A stretch of 64,000 nt of DNA, from NCBI GenBank assembly GCA_023213395.1, contig CM041465.1:45763741-45827740 (forward strand). Reading direction: 5' to 3'. The stretch is from Cycas panzhihuaensis (taxonomy: Eukaryota > Cycadophyta). Under the pieces are notes generated by a model. It searched no databases. It was not told the origin of the DNA and worked only from the letters and a program-made list of their open reading frames with translations. Positions 36,291 to 46,918 of this stretch are shown piece by piece. Position 1 is the stretch's first letter; each line of letters starts with the position of its first letter. The position numbers were made by a program, and so were the translations under genes.

Positions 36291-37770
36291 TTAATTGTCT
36301 TACTCATACATTCCATTATCAACTGCCTCACATGCCTTCACTGTCATAGTCACTCACTTATTGTGCCTCCTTGGGCATTTGCATGATAATATTAACTTAG
36401 TATTGCTCTGTTGAGTTCTACGATCAAATAATTTTATGTCTATTAATGCTTTTATACCTTTGACAATTTCTTTTCCTCTTTAATCACTTATACATTACCT
36501 CTATTGACACTTCTATATTTCTTCTTCTTCTTAATTATCCACTCTAATATATGGCAAAAGACCCTTACTTCCTTGCTTAACATCCTTCACTTTAATCCTT
36601 AGGTCAAAAGCCAAACTTCAACAACTCCTTACTCACCTAGTCAGTAGCTTTTAACGAATAATCCAACTAGCCCTTTACCTGAGTAAGCTCTTATGTATGT
36701 ATTAGTCACCTGTAAATGACCATCCTATTAATTACTTCAATGTGGCTTTATTTGAATTCACCTAACTATTGATTTTACATTAACTCCTCTACTAGTCCTC
36801 TTCTAATAGTGCAAAGTAGTTGCTTCTATATTAATTATCTGCATCTTTAAATTTGATTGTCTGCATGAATTCTTGAATTCTTGTGCTTCTTTATTTATCC
36901 ATTTCATGAGTCCCTACTCTCAAGAGTTATCACCACATGTCAATCACTTGTGGGTTTTGCATTTTATTTGCTTACTATGCCACTTCACTTCTTCCTTCTT
37001 CTCACATACTGTCTCCTATAAATATTATGCCCTCGAGTTCCTCTAATACTTGCTACATATCTTTAGACCTAATAATTATCACTCCATCACAGCCTCTTCA
37101 CTCATAAATTTTTCCTTGTCTAACTTCTTTACTATATTAAACTCTTCCTTGAGAATCTGATGCGAAGCTACCACATGTCCTTATAACTAACGATTATCGA
37201 TTACTTGTAATTCACTTGCTTGTATCCCTTCACCAACTCCAATCCTTCTCACTTATGCCTAATAGTAAATATCACTTTATGTGATGCTCCCTATCATCAC
37301 CATATATCCCGTGATGTACAATCACGATCTACTCATGACTTACTTCCTTTGCACCTCTTTGTGAGGGCACTGCTCATGAATTATTTATGATCTTTGCAAC
37401 ATACCCATGAATTGCTAACCATGATCTCATCACATCTCATTTGACTTACAAATCTTCCAATTGCAGGACCTTCACTCACTAACTCAATCTTTCTTACTTG
37501 CCTCTCATAATAAGTGTACCACTTGTGATGCTTCTTAATTACTACTATATGCTTACTGATCCATAGTCATTGTCCCTTCACATCTACATCCACTCATGGA
37601 TCATCCACTTGCATAAAACCCATTCATACTTAACTCCAAAACTGTCTTGTAACTTACTAATTATAAGGTCTTTATTCCTTGATCTCTTCAACTTCAAAAC
37701 CTACTACATATTTTCTCTAAAATCTTGCAATCACAAGGATACTCCTACATCATATATAGATTGATCTTTG
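36291..37770 (+). other. Pyrimidine-skewed tract 2
   Basis: A second stretch of about 1.5 kb in which C and T dominate the plus strand. It has loosely recurring words such as ACTCACT, CTTGC and CACATGTC. No simple tandem period is visible. A 64-codon frame at 37,570-37,764 looks like a composition by-product. Confidence 0.5.
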
Positions 37771-39115
37771 GTGCGAGGGAGTATACCTACATTGATTATC
37801 TAGTCTTGCCCCTCTAATGGTTGAGTTATAGTCCTAGTTTCTTTTATATCAACTTTAGCTAGCTTATTATTTTGCATACCCTTAGTTGATTAGTGTGACT
37901 CTTATCTTCAACTTTCTTGTTTATTATATCTAGTTTAATTAATTCTTATCAGTCTTTTCTTAAGGATATTTTTGGTTGATCTAGTCTCTCTTTATCATGG
38001 TCCATATTATTATCTTTAATAACAATGCATATTAAGCTATATGGGATGCTCTTTCTAGTATTTCAAGGATTTACTCAACTATCTATGAGTCAAATTTTGT
38101 GTGTTGTTTAGTTATTCTAATAGTTATGAATTTGTTGATTCTTATAAGGGTTTACTTTGAGTAAGCCAAAGGTAAGACATTAATGCTCTTCTAGTTGTAA
38201 AAAGTCTTAAGAGATTTAAATAAGTTGAAATTTATTCTAAGGTAATAAAAAGTTAAGAATATTTTTAGTTTTTAAAAGGATCATTATGATTTGAAGAGAA
38301 TATTCTAAATGAAATAGAAGAATATCTTTAGTGTTTCCTAAGTTGACTTTAGAATAAAGAAATAAATTTATATTATATATGTATATGCATAACCATGGCT
38401 TGCTTTATGGACTTTATACATTTTTATAATCTTCTATTTACTTTAGAATTTTGATCACTTGGGTGCTTATCTTTTAGTTATTTTGTGCTAAAAGTTTGCT
38501 ATAAATGGAGAAGTGGATTATAGGTTTACAAGTTTTAAAAAAAGTACTATTGCAAGATTTTATTGCTTCATTTCAACTCTTTGGTCTATTGTTTCTCATG
38601 AAATTTTGTTAAGGGGGATGCCTAACAATTATGAATCGTGTCCTAAAATTTTATAGTGAATGGATCATTAGTTTGGGGGCAACAAATGACTAACATGACG
38701 CGTGTTAAGAAGGATCTAATTGTTACATTGTTGAGTGCTATAATATTGTATAGGCTTTATAGGCTGTGGGTTACTTTAGAAATTTGTTCAATTGGGTGCC
38801 CTTAAATCAAGAATCTTGTGCTAAATTTTTATTGTCATTCGATTAGGGGTTTGAGTGTAGCGAGTAATTGACTGGATATAGGTTACAAGACTTTGATACC
38901 ACTTATGGCATCTCTAATAGATCTTATAGAATGTAGAAGGGTTAGAGATCCTATTCATGAGAATAATGGTTGGAGAGAACCTAGCTTAAAAGAATTCAAT
39001 CTTCACAAGAAAAAAAGAATATCAAAAGCTAATTCCCTCCTCCTCATGTATTTCTTTCCATGGGCTTATGTGGATTTCCCATATCTTATTATTAATTAAT
39101 TCTTTGACCTATGAC
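37771..39115. repeat. Old sequence with a ~325-bp spaced direct repeat
   Basis: A block around 38,442-38,550 (TTACTTTAGAATTTTGATCA, then TTGTGCTAAA and TATAGGTTTACAAG) recurs in diverged form around 38,768-38,890. Just after the second copy, TTTGATACCA at about 38,892-38,901 is close to the reverse complement of a retrotransposon primer site. That suggests the leader of an old minus-strand element. A 68-codon frame at 38,893-39,099 has no known motif. Confidence 0.35.
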
Positions 39116-40560
39116 TTCCGTCACAACGATTATCCTTCACCTTCAATATAAATGGTAAAGAGTGTATGTTGTGGATGATATATGTAGCTTATTACGGCTA
39201 AGTGTGTCACTTGTAAGAAATGAACAAACCCCACTAAGCCCGCCTCGTTTACGTCAACATCTGGTTGGATCTTATCGATGAAATTGAGATGAGGTTATCC
39301 AAACTTGTGTGGTTTATCATTTATTACACACTAAATGAAAATAGTGTTACTGGTAAACTACTTTTGCCGATAAAAAAAAGTGAGAGAATTACACTTGGAC
39401 ATTCCTTGAATGTAGGTGTTCCGCACAAAGGATGAGATTGGAGGTTGTGCCTCGAGGCCTATACCTCCACCGTGGGAGTCGCTGAGCCCATTCCTCGCGA
39501 TGATAAAATAACGCATTAACTTTATGCGAAACACTTCGCGTGCATCGAGTCGTTACGAATTCAATTTATTCACAACGTGGAACCATGAACAACTAATTCA
39601 CTTGTTTTATTTTTATTCAATTCAATGCCCATTATTACTACTCACGCTTTCTTACCCGTCTCATCAGCATCAAAAGTAGTACATCATAATTTGCTCGAAT
39701 GCGATGAACGGGAAAATTGCGCGTTCTCAAGCGCCCACGAGGTCCTTGTTGGGTTTCCCGATATTTCGCTGCGGTACCATGGCCTGACCTCGGATTAGCT
39801 AAGTTGAATTATCGTTACTGCTGGGGCACCTGGAGTATCCCAAATTAACGAGTGCGTTTCAAATTAAGTCGAAACGAATTGTTTGAGAAGGGGAAAATGT
39901 TCCACAAAATCACCTACTCCTGCCGCTTTTTCAAACGGTAGAATAAAATATTAAATAGCCGTTGGCCTATTCTCGGGTCTCCCATGACCTACTATCCCCA
40001 TCCCACGTGTACGACCTGCTTGCCACGTCACCATCAGGAGTGCATTAACCGGCTCAGAATCCAGAAACACGTCCTACATAATTCCAAATACGTGATAACT
40101 AACGTTACGCAGTAAATGTAGCATTGTCGCTTAAAGTTTTAGAGTATGTTCGGACACAGCTGGCATTCTTGACCGAGAGCCGTTAGGGTTGGGATTTGGT
40201 TACGTCAAAACGGAATCCGTTGCCGGATCTACAGCCGCGTTCAGACCTTAAGCAGAATATTTTTTAAAACGTACGTGGAAAATCGAACAGTCTGACACAT
40301 TTCTAAACGTCGGCTATGAAGATTCTGCTAACCTCCAGCTGTCGTGGAATTGGAGGAGGAGGAGGTGACGTCGACTAAGATTTCGTTTTGTGCGATGGAT
40401 TTCGACGTTGCGCGAACAATAGCCATGTGCCAGACAAGTCACGACGCATGTTTGCCCATTGTCGTCGCATGCTACCATGCATCCACGCATGCCCATAACG
40501 CGACGCCATTGGAATGGCGTCATCCTATCTGGTAACTGTTCTTGTTCTTAAACCCCTCTT
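39116..40560. other. CpG-retaining island 1, no gene assigned
   Basis: This stretch is visibly richer in CpG and GC than the rest of the window and includes ACGT-type words (CCCACGTGTACG near 40,003 and GCCACGTCACC near 40,022). It may be single-copy, lightly methylated host DNA, perhaps a distal part of the BRUTUS-like gene region or a gene edge. Two overlapping short frames near 40,314-40,535 on opposite strands show no known domain, so I do not call a gene. Confidence 0.5.
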
Positions 40561-40697
40561 ACATGGGCTCAAATAATATTTTAGGTACGTCTGCGCTTTT
40601 CTAATTTGCTCTAAATTTTCGTAGTTCTTAATGGTTGGCAGCCCTACCGTCCATGAGAGATATGGTGTGGTCAAATGGAGAGATATTCTTTCACCCA

Positions 40698-40851
40698 CTA
40701 TGGATTTAGTTAGCCACATTTAGTTTCATAAAGAGGCGAAGCATTGATCTCCTATTAATTTAGTTCCACTAGTTCTATGGATTTAGTTAGCCACATTTAG
40801 TTTCATAAAGAGGCGAAGCATTGATCTCCTATTAATTTAGTTCCACTAGTT
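40698..40851. repeat. Perfect 77-bp tandem duplication
   Basis: Copy one is 40,698-40,774 and copy two 40,775-40,851, followed by three further matching bases. Both start CTATGGATTTAGTTAGCC and end CCACTAGTT and appear identical at every base. In DNA where old repeats are heavily diverged this must be a recent event or an assembly artefact. Confidence 0.95.
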
Positions 40852-40859
40852 CTAAGAGG

Positions 40860-42640
40860 GCAATTTAAACTTGACGTCTAAGGTTAAGGTTGTAAAAGTG
40901 GTTTTTTTGGACAATTAAATTTTATAGAGTAGCTCCATAGACAAGTTTGGGCTCTTTGTCTTGGAAAATGCAATCTCATGTAAATAAAATGAAATTGCTA
41001 ATAAGATAATTTTGAACCTCTTCCATAGGACTAGCAATGACACTATTTAACCAAATGATTTATGATAGTTGCCAAGAGGTGTTGGTTGGCTTAAGCAACA
41101 ACCACTTGGAGGATCACATGGCATCAACACATGCTAAGAACACATGGCATCAGTAGGGGAATCAACACTCTCAATTTCTTACTTAATTCATTTTGGCAAA
41201 TTTCCCAAAAGATTTTATTCCATTTTTTTTAGATATGTTTTGGTTGTTTTTGTTTTATACTTATATTTTGCAAGCTTGTTGAGAGAAATGCAAAGAAAAA
41301 TAAGGAAATCTATGGGATTGCATTTCCCCCTTAGTGACCTAACAACTTTTGAAAAGCCTCTACAACCACTACTTAGACTTTCTCAAACCTCCCCTCCATA
41401 AGACCACAACATTAGGTTTGTAACAATGGGTTTACTAAGAGGGCAATATAATGATTCATGGTAAGATTATGCCTAATGCATTTTGATGGGCTTTATCTTT
41501 CATTAAAAGGCAAATTGAGTCATTCCCCTCAAAAGGCAATATATGTGAGAGTGGGTTCATTATAAGGCAAAGTGGGGCATTACTAAGATCAATCATGGAT
41601 TCGATAAGGATAAGATGATTGAGATATTTCAGCTTATGTTAAAAATAAATCACCAATGAGGTTGGATGTACCCACTATTATTTTGTAAAGTGGTAGGAAC
41701 AAGAGCTACCCTCAAATGCAAAAGGCTCTTTAACACCTAAGCTTCAATGTATATCATGGCAAACAAGGCGCACTTAGAAAAGATTATTTTTTAAATAAAT
41801 GGAGGAGATTATGGACATTAGAAATTTATTCTAAGCAACTCAATTTGTTTGACATGCATAGTTACAAAATTATCAATGATTTTTTTGTTTGATGGATACA
41901 AAGTGACCCTAATAATCTTTCCTAAAAGGAAAAAAAAAATGTTTATATAACATTTTATAATATATCAACATAACTTATTATGATCATTAATGTTATTGCA
42001 AGTGCAAGAACTAACTTGTAGTACCCATTTAGGAAACTAAGGTTCCAATCCAAGAATTAAATTTAACTACACAACTATTTTCATATGCAAATGACTTTTA
42101 TTTTAATGGAAGAATAAGATGGGAGGGGATTAACTTGGAGGTCCTATGGAGGGGGGCTTTAGCAAAAGGGAAATGGAGTCCCATAAAATTCCCCATTTCC
42201 CTTTGCTGCTCCCTTCCCTTTAGGACATGTGCTAAGTAGATGCTTGCAATTTATGTTTAAAAATAATGATGCTGGAAAGAGGGCAAGAAGAATAAGGACC
42301 TATCGGTTGAATGCATCTCCTACAATGTTTATACGAACTATATCTAATATTTGTACAAATTATCTTTCATGAATTCTGTTGGATATTACTCCCAATTTTT
42401 TTAATCACTAAATAGAAAAAAAATTCAACAATTCTACTACACAAGGATTAGAGAAATTTTCTTCTTTTTTTTATAAATACCTTCTTTCCACAAACATAAA
42501 ATTCTTGCATCAAAATTTTCGAAGCTTAATCCCCCTCCATGTAAATGCACCCTTGCACCCTAAGAGGTTAGAAAAAATTTTAAGATGATATAATTTTTAT
42601 TTAAAAAAAAGAAACAAATTTTCACATAAAGAGTCGAGAA
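40860..42640. other. No recognisable gene
   Basis: AT-rich sequence between two CpG-retaining islands. An 85-codon frame at 41,144-41,401 has a hydrophobic middle but no known motif. An inverted pair, GGGAAATGGAGTCCC..CCCCATTTCCC, lies near 42,168-42,204. Confidence 0.45.
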
Positions 42641-42744
42641 CTTATACTTGGTCGTGAACATGTATCAAGCATGCATCGAATAATTAAGTATGCTATATAG
42701 CTTGATTTGACCTAAGTTATTGTGCACGCCAATTTTTTCTAATT

Positions 42745-42808
42745 ATATGTAAGGGAATAAACGACGTACATCTCTACGATATGTAAGGCGATAAACCACG
42801 TACATCCT
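42745..42808. repeat. 34-bp direct repeat with ACGTAC cores
   Basis: ATGTAAGGGAATAAACGACG recurs 34 bases later as ATGTAAGGCGATAAACCACG, each followed by TACATC. Two mismatches are seen within the 20-base head. Confidence 0.8.
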
Positions 42809-42954
42809 CTAGGCCCTCGGACAGGAAGGAGTACGAAGCCTTGAAAATAACTTGAATTTGTTATTATTTTAATCCAATTATTATTCTGGTTAGAAGGACG
42901 TTATCTGGACCGTCTAAATCCAAGTCAGCAGAGTTAGTCCACGCTGTCTAGACA

Positions 42955-42960
42955 CACGTG
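42955..42960. promoter_or_regulatory. G-box CACGTG upstream of BRUTUS-like exon
   Basis: CACGTG within the 8-bp palindrome ACACGTGT, a binding site type for plant bHLH and bZIP factors. Function here is inferred from position only. Confidence 0.4.
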
Positions 42961-43269
42961 TCTGACGATTTACCACGGTGAAAATGGCGTTATGGTTGAG
43001 GAGCGTCTTCGGGGCAAGATACGTTGCCCGAGAGAAGCAGAAAAGGGCAAAAGGGAATGGGTGAGGATGTCGGTTGAATCCTCCGGCACCGCAAAATTGA
43101 GGAATCCTTCCATTTTGAAGATTCATCAAGGTATAGAGGCTGGTTTTAGATTGTACGTATCGTAACACGGTACAGAATTAAGGTCTTGTTTTGGTGGGAA
43201 TGATTTTCGGCTGCTTCATTTGGGGATAAGGCGGGGCCGAACCCTGGCTTTCGAAAAATTTGAAGTGGT

Positions 43270-43557
43270 ATGGCGACACCATTAACAGGGCTCCAGCATA
43301 CCGAGCGGCTTTTGGTACCCATGGCACGCACAATATCACCCTTGGATCCGCCGAAAATTTATGCGAGGCATTCGGCTCTGAGGTCCCCGATCCTGGTATT
43401 TCTTTTCTTTCAGAAGGCCATACGGTGCGAGCTTGACAGACTTCATCGAGATGCGTTGGCTATTGAGAAAGAGAGCGATGGCGAGATTCGCACCCTGCTT
43501 GATCGATATCATTTTCTTCGAGTCATTTATAAGCACCACAGCAATGCGGAGGACGAG
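43270..43557 (+). CDS. BTS: BRUTUS/HRZ-type hemerythrin E3 ligase, exon 1 (partial gene)
   Basis: BRUTUS and rice HRZ proteins are iron-binding RING E3 ubiquitin ligases that restrain the iron-deficiency response. They carry N-terminal hemerythrin domains and C-terminal zinc-finger/RING and rubredoxin-like parts. This 96-codon exon begins MATPL, as Arabidopsis BTS does, which supports the start at 43,270. At residues 37-96 it carries the first half of the first hemerythrin domain: RSPILVFLFFQKAIRCELD, LHRDALAIE, then FLRVIYKHHSNAEDE. The His in LHRD and the HH..E in KHHSNAEDE are the expected metal ligands. The homology stops exactly at GAG|GTGCTG (43,555-43,560), a usable 5' splice site, and T-rich intron-like DNA follows. 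Codon and CpG use differ sharply from the repeats around it. Exon 2 is not found up to 64 kb on the plus strand. The gene therefore has a very long first intron or is truncated. Confidence 0.85.
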
Positions 43558-45020
43558 GTGCTGCATTTTGTTTTATTGCCTTTCTGTCTCTTGACAGTTT
43601 TTCTGTTGTTTTTGCCCCGTTTATTGCCAAAAGAATCCGTATCACTGTTATGGTTGCAGGTTAAGGATTATAGTAGTGTAATTCTTCTGGCTTTTGGTTT
43701 GAAGAGGAATTTATTTTGGTGGAGGATTCCTAATTAGGAATTTAAAAATATCTACTGCTGGCCTAGCAAGAAATATTTGATATTTAACCTTACTTTGAAA
43801 ATTGAAGACTATACATGATCTGAAAATGTTTGAATGATATTGCCCAGGGATAATTACAATCGTTTTAATTTTTAGGCCAATGCTTATTTTAATTTGTTGC
43901 GTTCTGGTTCATGATGGCACAAGTTTCTCCAAACCCTGGAATTTTGGTTGTAAAGAATTTGCGGATAACTTTTCCTCTTCATTCATATTATGTATTTTTG
44001 CTTTCAAAAGCCATGCATGAAATGCACTTCTCTTTTATGTAAAGCATTAACTATGTCCTAGTTATAGCGTTAGAGCCTTGGCACATCAGAAGAGAGCAAC
44101 TTTTTTTTTCCACCTATCCTGCCGAAGGTTTTCAGATTTGAGAGAACAGAGTCCAAACGAATGGCAGACAGGCGATTCTAAAGCGGGTGCTAATGCGCTA
44201 TGAAATCGTTCGTACTGCTTGTGAAGGGGGGGATGTTCTTCGCATGAACAAGAAATGTGATAGGAAATGACCAATAGATTTTGGATAATTCATTCTTAGT
44301 AGCCAGGACGAGTTACGGTTCTCACTTTCTCAAAAGAGGGCTGAGATAAGGCTCCCATAAAAATACCTGCTCTACATTTCAAGGTCAGATTCTGATTCAT
44401 CTCAAGTAGCTGAAGCCTTGACACTGATGTGACTACCCTTGGCATTTGGAAGCCCATCGGTCTTTGACAGGAGCAGCTTCTCAGCATTCCTTCCAAATCT
44501 AGGTGTAGATATTGTGGGGATAGAACTTTTCAAAATTGCTTGAAGAGCTCTTATGATATATTTATGCTTCTCAAAATCGGTGGCCCATCAAAGTGTGGGT
44601 CCCCATAATTGCTTGAGTTAACGTAAATTTCAGTCATAGTGCACAACATCACTCATTGGTTGGATTGTTATTTTAGTTTAGATCATTTGTGGATGTCTGC
44701 CCTAAGGATTATTTAAGTTGCAGACTTCAATGCAAGCAATTCAACTTGAGTGAAAATAGTGTCACCTTAATAATGAAAACCATGGACCACATGATTGATT
44801 TGGATTTCCAAAAAAGTGGAGGGGGTGGAATTTATGGATAGGTGCATTTGTAATGTCAATTAGAAACAAGTGAATAGTGTCAACCAAAATTTTAGTGGGG
44901 TGAACAACTATGCCGTATTGTGCAACGTGAATAAAGATGAGTATGAATGTTTATGAATTGGGAGGGATATATGCATTAGGATGAAAAACGTTGATTTGTT
45001 TATTGTGTCCTTGTCTAATA
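43558..45020 (+). other. Intron 1 start of the BRUTUS-like gene
   Basis: Begins with GTGCTG after the exon and is T-rich for the first several hundred bases, as plant introns are. CpG stays moderately high to about 44,500 and then falls as gypsy-derived sequence begins. No second exon, branch site or acceptor can be assigned. The open frame that runs on past the donor to 43,737 loses all hemerythrin similarity and is taken as intron. Confidence 0.5.
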
Positions 45021-45627
45021 TGTAGCTAATCGCGGAAAATGATTGAGGACCCACTCAGGAGGCTATCTTTGAGAGATTGAAGGATGCTTTACACACAACC
45101 TTGGTCGTAGTCTTGCTAGATTTGCAACAACCCTTTTGAGGTTCAAATTGATGCGTTTGAAGTGGTCATGGGAGTAGTGTTTAAGCAAGGAGGACACCAT
45201 GTCATCTACTAGTTTGAGACATTCTCATTGGTAAAGAAAAATTGTAACACTCGAGACAAAGAGTTATATGCCCTTGTCCATGCCATTACATAGCAATGTT
45301 ACTATCCAGTAGGCAAGGAGCCAATTGCTCATAGGGACCATTGGCTACTATAGCCTTTGCACTCGCAAAGTTGGATCAAGGAGCATTATTATATGATATA
45401 GCTTCATATTTGTAGCAGCTTCACTTGGTCATTAAGTATAAGAAGGGGGTCACCAAAAAGGTGCTAGATTTTCTTGGAAGTGCCCTTCTTTATACCATAG
45501 TGTCCTTGATGCAAAGTGTGCTAACTCCTTTTAGTGGTAAAGTTCTTACAACTCATCTTTGGTATAATCTACACCTTGATACAATAATTAGGTCAAGTGA
45601 ACTAGCAAGCATTTCTTGACTTCCACC
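45021..45627 (+). pseudogene. Gypsy RNase H relic
   Basis: Plus-strand fragments in two frames: AIFERLKDALHTTLVVVLLD, then QIDAFEVVMGVVFKQGGHHV, with Asp-Ala-Phe near the first catalytic Asp. NTRDKELYALVHAIT, a stop, then QCYYPVGKEPIAHRDHW and VIKYKKGVTKKVLDFLGSAL follow. This is the RNase H domain of a gypsy element ending in the ADxLSR-like region. Integrase does not follow, because copia element A's LTR appears to begin near 45,628. Confidence 0.75.
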
Positions 45628-45931
45628 TGTAGGTGAAAAGAGTGGATCTATCTTTCATCTCCATGCACTAAACACAAAGGCAAACATGGGAGCAAGAGAG
45701 ACTTGAGAGAAAGAGAGCAACTCTCATAAAATAGGGAGGTAAGAATGAGCCTCCTTCATTGAGCTTTTACTTTTATATTGAGAGAGAGAGCATTAGAGTT
45801 AGGTGAAATGAAATTACATATAATGCATATGAAAGGGCATTTCACTTAAGTGATCTAATTTAAAGTTCACTTAAGACCCTTTTTAGAAATAATCAACTAA
45901 TGTAATGACCTTGTGACATTAACCCGTTTCA
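45628..45931 (-). repeat. Candidate 3' LTR of copia A
   Basis: On the minus strand the sequence starts TGAAACGGGTTAATG right after a polypurine tract. It has a TATA-like AATATAAAAG (plus-strand 45,765-45,776) followed by CT-rich sequence, and may end in CCTACA at 45,628. It contains the palindrome TCACTTAAGTGA (45,842-45,853) also seen in D's LTR. The inner border is a guess, because no second LTR is available to align. Confidence 0.45.
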
Positions 45932-45946
45932 ATCTCCCTCTTAATG
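45932..45946 (-). other. Polypurine tract of copia A
   Basis: Minus strand TTAAGAGGGAGATT lies directly before the candidate LTR start. Confidence 0.55.
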
Positions 45947-46217
45947 GTAGAAGGTCGTTTTATCCAATTTTATTCTATCCTATGAGGTTTTCATTTGAGC
46001 CTCTTACAAAGCAAACTACTATGACACTTTTGTGGAAAACCTTCATGGGGAAGAAAATCCACAGATTTTCTAATCTACTAACACAGCTCAAGGCTCTTTA
46101 AATGAAGTCAGATAGCCAATCAGTACAATGAATTTTGTAGCTAAAATCTACTAAGTCTTCATATACCATTTGGTCATCCTCCATGCCCTTTTGAGTTTTT
46201 ACAAGTTCTAATTTTTG

Positions 46218-46335
46218 AAAATGATACAACCCTTATCCTTTCGCATCTACAAGGGGTTTTCACGAATGGGATAGAGCAGAGACTTACTCTTGTCCTTCCG
46301 CACCCACAAGGGATTTTCACGAATGAGACAGAGTC
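46218..46335. repeat. 57-bp direct repeat pair in A's 3' untranslated part
   Basis: The block CCTTTCGCATCTACAAGGGG..TTTTCACGAATGGGA recurs 57 bases later as CCTTCCGCACCCACAAGGGA..TTTTCACGAATGAGA, with a few mismatches. It lies between the RNase H stop and the polypurine tract. Confidence 0.8.
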
Positions 46336-46362
46336 TGATGGTTCTATTGTCATCTCCTTCAA

Positions 46363-46918
46363 TCAGTCGGAGATGGAGGCCCTAAGGCCGAGTTGTCTTC
46401 GGAACTGTTTAAACTTCACCCTCTTCAGTGGTTTGGTGAAAATATTAGCCATTTGATCTGCTATGGGGCAGTACTCCAATTGAATTATGTCATCATGAAC
46501 TAGTTCTCCAATTGTGTGGACTTTCGTACTTATGTTTGGTATGATCGTGAAATACAAGATTTTTAGCCATTTGGATTGTAGATTGATTATTTACATGTAA
46601 GCTAGTAGAACTTGTTTGGGTGGCATTTAATGTATTCAACAATTTTTTAAGTTATATCACCTCCTTGCTTGTCTTAGAAGCAGCAATATATTCAACTTCG
46701 GCAGTTGAGTCTGCAATTATCTTCTACCATCTGGATCTCCATGATATTGGTGCTGTTCCAAGAAATGTTACATACCCAGATGTACATCTTCTTGTGTCTT
46801 TATCTTCGGTAAAGTATGAGTTTGTGTATGCATAAAGTTTAAATTTTGCATTGAGTTCATATAACAGACTATATTTGCTAGTCATCTTCAGGTACCTCAA
46901 CACTCGTATTATAGCTTG
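46363..46918 (-). pseudogene. Copia A RNase H
   Basis: On the minus strand: RCTSGYVTFLGTAPISW, STAEVEYIAASKT, and the end block QLEYCPIADQMANIFTKPLK with the final GLRASISD and a stop at 46,363. Stops and a frame change separate the pieces. The catalytic Asp expected in the ADADWA-like block reads YTNSYF, so it is damaged. It is the C-terminal domain of copia pol. Confidence 0.8.

Larger units (their letters stand above)
42641..43269 (+). promoter_or_regulatory. Upstream region and 5' UTR of BRUTUS-like gene
   Basis: CpG-retaining sequence directly before the start codon. It includes a 34-bp direct repeat with ACGTAC cores (42,745-42,808) and a CACGTG G-box inside ACACGTGT (42,955-42,960, about 310 bases before the ATG). 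The rise in CpG is typical of plant gene starts inside methylated repeat DNA. In other plants bHLH factors act on iron-response genes through E- or G-box sites; a role for this site is inference. No clear TATA box is assigned. Confidence 0.5.

Noticed and set aside
38893-39099. 68-codon plus-strand frame
   Set aside because: No motif, surrounded by repeat-like sequence; better explained as part of an old element flank.
40314-40535. Overlapping short frames on both strands in CpG island 1
   Set aside because: No known domain, no splice or start context, and two opposite frames over the same bases.
41144-41401. 85-codon frame with a hydrophobic middle
   Set aside because: No family signature or homologous context; AT-rich background makes a chance hydrophobic stretch likely.
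43558-43737. Extension of the BRUTUS-like frame to 155 codons
   Set aside because: Hemerythrin similarity stops exactly at a GT donor and the extension is T-rich hydrophobic sequence, so it is read as intron.
39116-44500. Horizontal transfer or organelle insertion as the cause of the CpG-rich islands
   Set aside because: The recognised exon is a plant nuclear gene with a splice site; no plastid or mitochondrial genes are seen. Low methylation is the simpler explanation.
45425-45619. 64-codon plus-strand frame as an independent gene
   Set aside because: It begins with VIKYKKGVTKK, the end of a gypsy RNase H, so it is part of that relic.
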